Shown piece after piece: positions 7,083 to 10,925 of a stretch of DNA of 10,925 nucleotides. Every line of letters begins with the position of its first letter. Positions within the stretch are counted from its first letter, which is position 1. The position numbers and the translations under genes were made by a program. This DNA is from Anaerolineaceae bacterium (GTDB taxonomy: Bacteria; Chloroflexota; Anaerolineae; Anaerolineales; Anaerolineaceae). The stretch spans positions 1 through 10,925 of the forward strand of contig JAQTMA010000136.1 in assembly GCA_028714615.1 (NCBI GenBank), read 5' to 3'. The notes under the pieces were generated by a model. It was not told where the DNA came from. It saw only the letters and a list, made by a program, of their open reading frames with translations, and did no database searches.

Positions 7083-7439
7083 CTAAACCCATTCCAGGGC
7101 GCCTTTTCGCCAGGCATACAGCAACCCGCCTACCAGGATCATGATGAATAAAACGCCTTCCAAAACCGCGAAAAGCGATACCTGGTTGAAAGCGACCGCC
7201 CAAGGAAAGAGGAAGACGGTTTCAACGTCAAACACTAAGAAAACCAGCGCAAAGATATAGTATTGGGCTTTAAATTGGATCCACGTCTTTCCGACGGTTT
7301 CGATGCCGCACTCGTAGGTGGTATCCTTGATTGAATTGGGCTTTTTGGGGGCCAATAAGCCCGCGAGAAAAATCGCAACAGCCGGAAGTGCTGCTGCGAC
7401 GATAATGAACAATCCAATAAACAACCAGTCATTCAACAT
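7083..7439 (-). CDS. nuoA: NADH-quinone oxidoreductase subunit A
   Basis: This 118-residue, three-helix subunit of complex I has the signature TTYECGIETVG (40-50). That loop lies near the quinone entrance and carries the conserved Cys44. It also has QYYIFALVFLVFDVETVFLFPW (59-80) with Asp71 and Glu73 in TM2. The frame is open upstream to 7574, but ATG at 7439 (MLNDWLFIG) gives the family N-terminus and has an upstream GAGGAA seven bases away, so the upstream codons are taken as 5' leader. It is the first nuo gene here. The next gene is nuoH rather than the usual nuoB, so the peripheral-arm genes are not in this cluster. Confidence 0.96.
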   Translation of the reverse strand: MLNDWLFIGLFIIVAAALPAVAIFLAGLLAPKKPNSIKDTTYECGIETVGKTWIQFKAQYYIFALVFLVFDVETVFLFPWAVAFNQVSLFAVLEGVLFIMILVGGLLYAWRKGALEWV

Positions 7440-7586
7440 TAGTTCTTCCTCGATCGCCCATGCGTATTTGAGCTTACCCAAATTCACCATATTCGCCGGA
7501 CAAGTAAAAATGCAATCTCTAAACTGACTGATCCGGGGATTTTGGAGGATTACGTACTTTTTTATTGCCAACAAAGTGCGAAGGCG

Positions 7587-7597
7587 GTTGTCACAAC
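7587..7597. promoter_or_regulatory. Small palindrome at the putative nuoA transcription start (possible operator)
   Basis: GTTGT-C-ACAAC is a perfect 5-bp inverted repeat with a single central base. It lies directly downstream of a TATAAT box, so it covers the expected transcription start of the nuo operon. That is a plausible place for a repressor. The repeat is short and could be chance. Confidence 0.3.
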
Positions 7598-7603
7598 GGC
7601 ATC

Positions 7604-7609
7604 ATTATA
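7604..7609 (-). promoter_or_regulatory. Candidate -10 box of the nuo operon promoter
   Basis: The minus strand reads TATAAT here, a perfect sigma-70-type -10 box. It lies in the 180-base gap upstream of nuoA, just past the stop of the preceding gene. The implied leader is about 158 bases. No good -35 hexamer is seen 16-18 bases upstream, so the call rests on the -10 and on its position at the head of the operon. Confidence 0.45.
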
Positions 7610-7619
7610 GCATAACTGC

Positions 7620-8249
7620 TTAAGAGAATGAGCGAATTTTCACATAAAAGAATGCCCCAACCAGAGCGCCCAACGCGATTGCGGTTCCCCCGAGAATGCG
7701 CACAACCGGTGTCCTCAGTCCAAGGATACTCCGCACAGAGATCACCAGCGGTTGAGCTGAGATGGCGCGGTCTTCCTCTGATGAACCATCCGTCCGGAAG
7801 ATGCGGATACTCATCCAGGCGCGTCCTGAATAATCCCCGCCATTGACTGGCCATAAGGCCCAGATGAACCGCGCCGGTTTGCCTGGTAAGAGGGCCGTCT
7901 GCGATAGATCCTCCGGACTGAGGGGGATACCGGTGAGATCCAGGTGCGATTCCACCTCGGCATGCGCCAACGATTGGCCAGGAAATGTACTTGTTGGAGC
8001 TTGCCTGGTGGAAACCGGTTCGAAGGATAGGTCTACCTGCCCCGCATCACCCAATCGCATCGTCGCCGGGTATTCCAGGATGATCTGCCGTCCACTTTCT
8101 TCCCCGCTAAGCGGCGCCAGACGATCAGGCTCGACCACCAGTATGGCGCGCTGTCGTGGGACCGGCCAGATCGACCAAATCAATAAAGCTGAGCCGAGAA
8201 TAATCAAGACGAGCGCAGCCAGGCCAGAGCTAAATTCCCGGGGTTTCAT
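7620..8249 (-). CDS. Hypothetical two-helix membrane protein
   Basis: I do not recognise a family for this 209-residue protein. It has an N-terminal hydrophobic helix (about residues 9-29, rich in Leu, Ile and Ala, ending IWSIWPV) after a basic start (MKPREF). A polar, probably beta-rich domain of about 150 residues follows, with few cysteines or catalytic-looking motifs. A second helix (about 182-202) is followed by a short basic tail (KIRSFS). The positive-inside rule would put both ends in the cytoplasm and the central domain outside the membrane. The stretch LPGKPARFIWALWPVNGGDYSGR around 120-145 resembles a beta-sandwich-like region, but this is an impression only. It is transcribed in the same direction as the nuo operon, 180 bases upstream of nuoA. 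The ATG at 8249 has a poor ribosome site, with a TATAAT box seven bases before it. Confidence 0.75.
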   Translation of the reverse strand: MKPREFSSGLAALVLIILGSALLIWSIWPVPRQRAILVVEPDRLAPLSGEESGRQIILEYPATMRLGDAGQVDLSFEPVSTRQAPTSTFPGQSLAHAEVESHLDLTGIPLSPEDLSQTALLPGKPARFIWALWPVNGGDYSGRAWMSIRIFRTDGSSEEDRAISAQPLVISVRSILGLRTPVVRILGGTAIALGALVGAFFYVKIRSFS

Positions 8250-8256
8250 CCGCTTA

Positions 8257-8262
8257 ATTATA
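8257..8262 (-). promoter_or_regulatory. Candidate -10 box giving a leaderless message for the 7620-8249 gene
   Basis: The minus strand shows TATAAT only seven bases before the ATG at 8249, inside a 28-base gap. Transcription from it would start at or next to the ATG. That fits the lack of a convincing Shine-Dalgarno sequence (only AAGCGG). No strong -35 is visible; the best hexamer is TGGAAG. Confidence 0.35.
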
Positions 8263-8277
8263 TCGCGCTGACCACCA

Positions 8278-8658
8278 TTACTTCCACCAAAAGCGGGCTA
8301 TGGTCAGGCCGGCCAATCCGAGCACAAGAATCCAGATGACAATAATGACAACAGCCATTATCTTGTATTGCGGTGGACCCTGGTCCAGATGCTCTTGCGC
8401 TTTCCGCTGGCAATCCTCCATCACGATCCCCGGGATTAATCTCAACACCAACCACACCCCCAATGGAATGATGAACAGGTCATCAAGGTACCCCAGAACA
8501 GGGATGAAGTCCGGGATCAGATCGATCGGGCTGAATGCATACGCCACTACCACCCCAGACAATGCTTTTGCATACCAGGGAACCCGCGGGTCGCGGTAGG
8601 CAAAATAGAGCGCATAGCTCTGGACTTCTAACTCGTGTGCTTTTTTCTTCCAGTTCAC
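8278..8658 (-). CDS. DUF1232 / YkvA-like small membrane protein
   Basis: This 126-residue protein carries the DUF1232 hallmark around residues 27-62. It begins PWYAKALSGVVVAYAFSPID, then LIPDFIP and YLDDLFI, with Pro-Ile-Asp and Ile-Pro-Asp turns between two hydrophobic stretches. A third hydrophobic segment (about 100-120) ends in ARFWWK. The molecular function of DUF1232 proteins is not established; they are small membrane-associated proteins found in many bacteria. The start is GTG at 8658 (the GTG-AAC-TGG reading), with GGTGAAG just upstream; no in-frame ATG gives the conserved N-terminal region. It is transcribed away from the tryptophanase gene and ends 28 bases before the hypothetical membrane protein gene, with which it may be co-transcribed. 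Confidence 0.85.
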   Translation of the reverse strand: MNWKKKAHELEVQSYALYFAYRDPRVPWYAKALSGVVVAYAFSPIDLIPDFIPVLGYLDDLFIIPLGVWLVLRLIPGIVMEDCQRKAQEHLDQGPPQYKIMAVVIIVIWILVLGLAGLTIARFWWK

Positions 8659-8730
8659 TGCTTCACCGTTTCCGTGCTAAACTTGTGATGATTTTAACCC
8701 CTTTTTTTCCCCCCCTGGAGGCAACCATCC
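8659..8730. promoter_or_regulatory. Divergent intergenic region with a T7-C7 tract
   Basis: These 72 bases must hold the starts of both diverging transcripts. On the plus strand TTCACT (8654-8659) and TAAACT (8678-8683) are spaced 18 bases apart, a weak -35/-10 pair (4 of 6 matches each). On the minus strand TAAAAT (8696-8691) is a possible -10. A pyrimidine run of CCCC, seven T and seven C (8698-8715) sits just before the lyase ribosome site. No leader peptide resembling E. coli tnaC was found. Confidence 0.4.
8717..8721 (+). promoter_or_regulatory. Ribosome binding site of the tryptophanase-type lyase gene
   Basis: GGAGG lies nine bases before ATG 8731 and supports that start over other in-frame codons. 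It directly abuts the polypyrimidine tract. Confidence 0.75.
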
Positions 8731-10107
8731 ATGACTGTTCACCCTCCCGAACCGTTCCGCATCAAGATGGTGGAACCGATTCGCCTGATTGGTCCGGCAG
8801 AGCGCAAAGAAGCCATGCGCCGGGCTGGCTACAACCAATTCTCGCTGCGAGCCGAAGACGTCTTCATAGACCTGCTGACCGACTCAGGCACTGGCGCGAT
8901 GAGCCAGGCGCAATGGTCAGCGCTACTCTCTGGAGATGAATCCTATGCCGGAGCACGTTCGTACTACCGCCTGGCTGAGGTCATGCAATCCATTTTTGGT
9001 TTCGAGCATTTTGTCCCCACCCACCAGGGACGCGCCGCTGAGAACATCCTGGCGGCTGTTCTCGTGCGCCCGGGGAATTCCGTGCCATCCAACATGCATT
9101 TCGATACCACGGAAGCGAACATCCGCGCTCGAGGTGGGCGACCCGAGAATCTGGTGATCGCTGAAGCTGCTGAACCGGCTAACCACCACCCCTTCAAGGG
9201 GAACATGGATATTGCCAAACTTCGCGGCTTCATCGAAAAAACCGGACCAGAAAACATCCCCTTCGGCGCCTTGACCGTTACCAATAATGCCGGAGGCGGT
9301 CAACCCGTCTCGATGGAAAACATCCGGGCCGTTGCGCAGGTGTATCGCGCATACAAAATCCCCTTCTTTATAGACTCCTGTCGCTACGCCGAGAATGCGT
9401 ACTTCATTAAGCTGCGTGAGCCAGGCTATACGCATAAGTCCACCCTGGAGATCGCCCGTGAGATGTTCGCCCTGGCTGACGGCGCCTTCATGAGCGCTAA
9501 GAAAGATGGTCTGGTTAATATCGGCGGCTTTCTGGCTATGCGCGACCCCGACATTTTCCAGAAAGTCAGCAATGAGCTCATCTTGCGGGAAGGGTTCATT
9601 ACCTACGGCGGCCTGGCCGGGCGCGACCTGGATGCCATGGCAGTCGGTTTACTGGAAGGGTTAGACGAGAGCTACCTGGCTTACCGCCTGGGCCAGACCG
9701 CCTACCTGGCCGACAAAATCCTGCGGGCCGGCGTTCCCATCATCGAGCCCGCCGGAGGGCACGCCATCTACCTGGATGCGGGTCATTTCCTCCCCCACAT
9801 CCCCCAGAGCGAGTTTCCCGGTCAGGCGTTAGCTGCCGAGTTGTATTTGCAGGGCGGCATCCGTTCGATTGAGATCGGTTCGGTCATGTTTGCTCATCCC
9901 GACCCAGACTCGGGCCAGATGCTCCACCCCAAATTAGAGATGGTGCGCCTGGCCATCCCCCGCCGAGTGTATACCCAGAGTCACATGGATTACGTCGCCG
10001 AAGTGTTAAGCTGCCTGGCCGAGCAGCGGGAATCTATCCGCGGTTATCGCATTACCTATGCTCCCGTGTTACTGCGCCATTTTACAGCATGTTTCGAACC
10101 ATTATAG
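8731..10107 (+). CDS. tnaA: Tryptophanase-type beta-eliminating lyase (PLP enzyme)
   Basis: This 458-residue, full-length member of the tryptophanase/tyrosine phenol-lyase family would split an aromatic amino acid into pyruvate, ammonia and indole (or phenol) in the cytoplasm. PLP-site residues by alignment to the known enzymes are Tyr72, Gln99 and Arg101 (PTHQGR), Asp215 and Arg218 (DSCRYAENAYFIK), and Lys258 as the Schiff-base lysine in MSAKKDG. Arg406 should bind the substrate carboxylate. Specificity points to tryptophan: Asp125 (FDTT; Thr in tyrosine phenol-lyase), Ile382 in EIGS (Arg in tyrosine phenol-lyase, where it holds the phenol hydroxyl) and His450 in LRHFTA all match tryptophanase. 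Other stretches are closer to tyrosine phenol-lyase: the short loop before residue 121, LVNIGG, and YGGLAGRD. Substrate is thus likely but not certain. No tnaC leader or permease gene is adjacent. It may be co-transcribed with the lipoprotein gene 61 bases downstream. Confidence 0.92.
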   Translation: MTVHPPEPFRIKMVEPIRLIGPAERKEAMRRAGYNQFSLRAEDVFIDLLTDSGTGAMSQAQWSALLSGDESYAGARSYYRLAEVMQSIFGFEHFVPTHQGRAAENILAAVLVRPGNSVPSNMHFDTTEANIRARGGRPENLVIAEAAEPANHHPFKGNMDIAKLRGFIEKTGPENIPFGALTVTNNAGGGQPVSMENIRAVAQVYRAYKIPFFIDSCRYAENAYFIKLREPGYTHKSTLEIAREMFALADGAFMSAKKDGLVNIGGFLAMRDPDIFQKVSNELILREGFITYGGLAGRDLDAMAVGLLEGLDESYLAYRLGQTAYLADKILRAGVPIIEPAGGHAIYLDAGHFLPHIPQSEFPGQALAAELYLQGGIRSIEIGSVMFAHPDPDSGQMLHPKLEMVRLAIPRRVYTQSHMDYVAEVLSCLAEQRESIRGYRITYAPVLLRHFTACFEPL

Positions 10108-10168
10108 GAAATTCACCACAAAAACAGGAAGCACTCTCGAGGCAATAGGGTTAATCAAGAGGTTATCC

Positions 10169-10612
10169 ATGAAACGAGTATTAACTTTCATTCTCTTCGT
10201 GTTATTGCTTGTCGGTAGCTTGTCTGCCTGCGGGGCGAATCCAAATAAAACGCTGGCAGGGGCAGACCAGGAAGCCGTCCTGGCATATGCCGATCCCATC
10301 GCCGATAATCTGCTAAAAGGGATGAATGATCGCGATTACGCCAGCTTCTCGCGCGATTTTAATGATGCCATGATCAAAGGTATCCCAGAAGCTGGCTTCC
10401 CTCAAATGGAGGATAGTATTCTAGGAAAAATCGGTAAGTACGTCTCGCGCCAGGTCAGCTCGGTGATCGAAACCGGCGGCATCGAAACTGTGATCTACAC
10501 CGCCAAGTTCGAGCAGGAAGACTCTGTCACTATCCGCCTGGCTGTGGAGAAAGCCGAGCCTCACAAGGTCGCCGGTTTATTCTTCACATCCCCGAAACTG
10601 GCTGGAAAGTGA
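10169..10612 (+). CDS. Small DUF3887-like lipoprotein
   Basis: This 147-residue exported protein has a basic start (MKRV), a hydrophobic signal core and a lipobox LSAC with Cys21, predicting a lipid-anchored surface protein. ATG at 10169 is chosen over an earlier frame start (10058) that would overlap the lyase gene. It begins a clean signal peptide and has AAGAGG six bases upstream. The mature part resembles DUF3887 domains: a helix with an NDRDYASFSRDFNDAM-type segment, then a beta region (VIYTAKF, VTIRLAVEK) ending in AGLFFTSPKL. These domains are thought to be cystatin-like binding folds, but no enzymatic role is known. It follows the lyase gene by 61 bases with no terminator seen, and its stop is 4 bases from the convergent mazG stop. 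Confidence 0.82.
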   Translation: MKRVLTFILFVLLLVGSLSACGANPNKTLAGADQEAVLAYADPIADNLLKGMNDRDYASFSRDFNDAMIKGIPEAGFPQMEDSILGKIGKYVSRQVSSVIETGGIETVIYTAKFEQEDSVTIRLAVEKAEPHKVAGLFFTSPKLAGK

Positions 10613-10616
10613 GCAT

Positions 10617-10925
10617 TCACTCTTTCTCCTGGTCCTTTGCCGCATTCCACAACTTGTCCATCTCTTCCAGGGAGAGGTCTTCCACCGATAAGCCGCGGGA
10701 TTGAGCTTGCTGTTCGATAAAACCAAAACGCCGGCGGAAACGTTGGTTGGTAGAACGAAGGGCTGCCTCCGCATCGACCTTTTCCCAGCGCGCCATGTTG
10801 ACCAGCGCAAAGAATAGGTCCCCGAATTCACTTTCGCGTGCCGGTGCATTCGGGGCGCTGCGCACTTCCTCGATCTCTTCCAGGATCTTATCGAACACAC
10901 CCTGCACGTCCGGCCAGTCGAACCC
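10617..10925 (-). CDS. mazG: MazG-type nucleoside triphosphate pyrophosphohydrolase (partial, N-terminus off the right edge)
   Basis: The C-terminal 102 codons are visible and the frame is open to the window edge. MazG enzymes hydrolyse (d)NTPs to NMP and pyrophosphate with bound magnesium, clearing non-canonical nucleotides. The sequence starts GFDWPDVQGVFDKI, typical of the C-terminal MazG domain. It has the metal-binding pattern EEIEEVR followed by EFGDLFFALVNMARW, then NQRFRRRFGFIE. An in-frame GTG at 10907 is not a credible start because homology continues upstream of it. The gene converges on the lipoprotein gene. Length of the missing part and number of MazG domains cannot be judged. 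Confidence 0.9.
   Translation of the reverse strand, partial: GFDWPDVQGVFDKILEEIEEVRSAPNAPARESEFGDLFFALVNMARWEKVDAEAALRSTNQRFRRRFGFIEQQAQSRGLSVEDLSLEEMDKLWNAAKDQEKE

Noticed and set aside
1..7439. Mrp antiporter or a membrane-bound hydrogenase instead of complex I
   Set aside because: Clear NuoA, NuoH, NuoJ and NuoK with their signature motifs are present, and no Mrp-type small subunits or hydrogenase genes are seen. A hydrogenase-like partner encoded elsewhere cannot be fully excluded, but NuoA argues for complex I.
7440..7574. Longer NuoA with 45 extra N-terminal residues
   Set aside because: The added part is not NuoA-like and contains the ribosome site of the real start at 7439.
7580..7600. 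Rex (NADH-sensing) operator upstream of nuoA
   Set aside because: Only one TTGTGA half-site is present; the expected TCACAA at the right spacing is absent.
8659..8760. tnaC-like leader peptide before the lyase gene
   Set aside because: The short frame starting at the ATG near 8688 has no early Trp codon and runs through the lyase start in another frame, so it does not fit the tnaC arrangement.

Overview
The window looks like a piece of a Chloroflexota chromosome, probably class Anaerolineae. This is inferred from the protein style, the two consecutive nuoM genes, the long NuoL and the moderately GC-rich composition; no marker gene is present to prove it. The left two thirds (about 1-7440) is one tight minus-strand operon for the membrane arm of respiratory complex I (NADH:quinone oxidoreductase type). 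In transcription order it reads nuoA, nuoH, nuoJ, nuoK, nuoL, nuoM and a second, divergent nuoM that runs off the left edge. Gaps between genes are 3-24 bases, except for a 76-base gap with a hairpin between nuoA and nuoH. A perfect TATAAT box and a small palindrome lie about 150-170 bases upstream of nuoA.

The operon is not canonical. It has two NuoM-type pump subunits besides NuoL. NuoL carries about 28 extra residues in the amphipathic lateral helix that runs along the pumps, which is what an arm lengthened by one pump would need. This matches published '2M' complex I cassettes, which are thought to encode a fourth antiporter-like subunit. The second NuoM has lost the TM7 lysine of the usual proton path and has gained charges elsewhere in its membrane segments. 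The peripheral-arm genes (nuoB, C, D, I and E, F, G) are not between nuoA and nuoH, so the electron-input module must be encoded outside the window.

To the right, still on the minus strand, are a two-helix membrane protein of unknown function (7620-8249) and a small DUF1232/YkvA-type membrane protein (8278-8658, GTG start). A 72-base divergent intergenic region with a T7-C7 tract separates these from two plus-strand genes. The first encodes a PLP-dependent tryptophanase-type beta-eliminating lyase (8731-10107) and the second a small DUF3887-like lipoprotein (10169-10612). A minus-strand mazG-type nucleotide pyrophosphohydrolase (10617 to the right edge) converges on the lipoprotein gene with only 4 bases between the stop codons.

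Functionally, the nuo genes would build a proton-pumping, quinone-reducing membrane arm. The lyase would split an aromatic amino acid to pyruvate, ammonia and an aromatic product, which would fit an amino-acid-fermenting or scavenging lifestyle. No mobile elements, RNA genes or CRISPR arrays were found.
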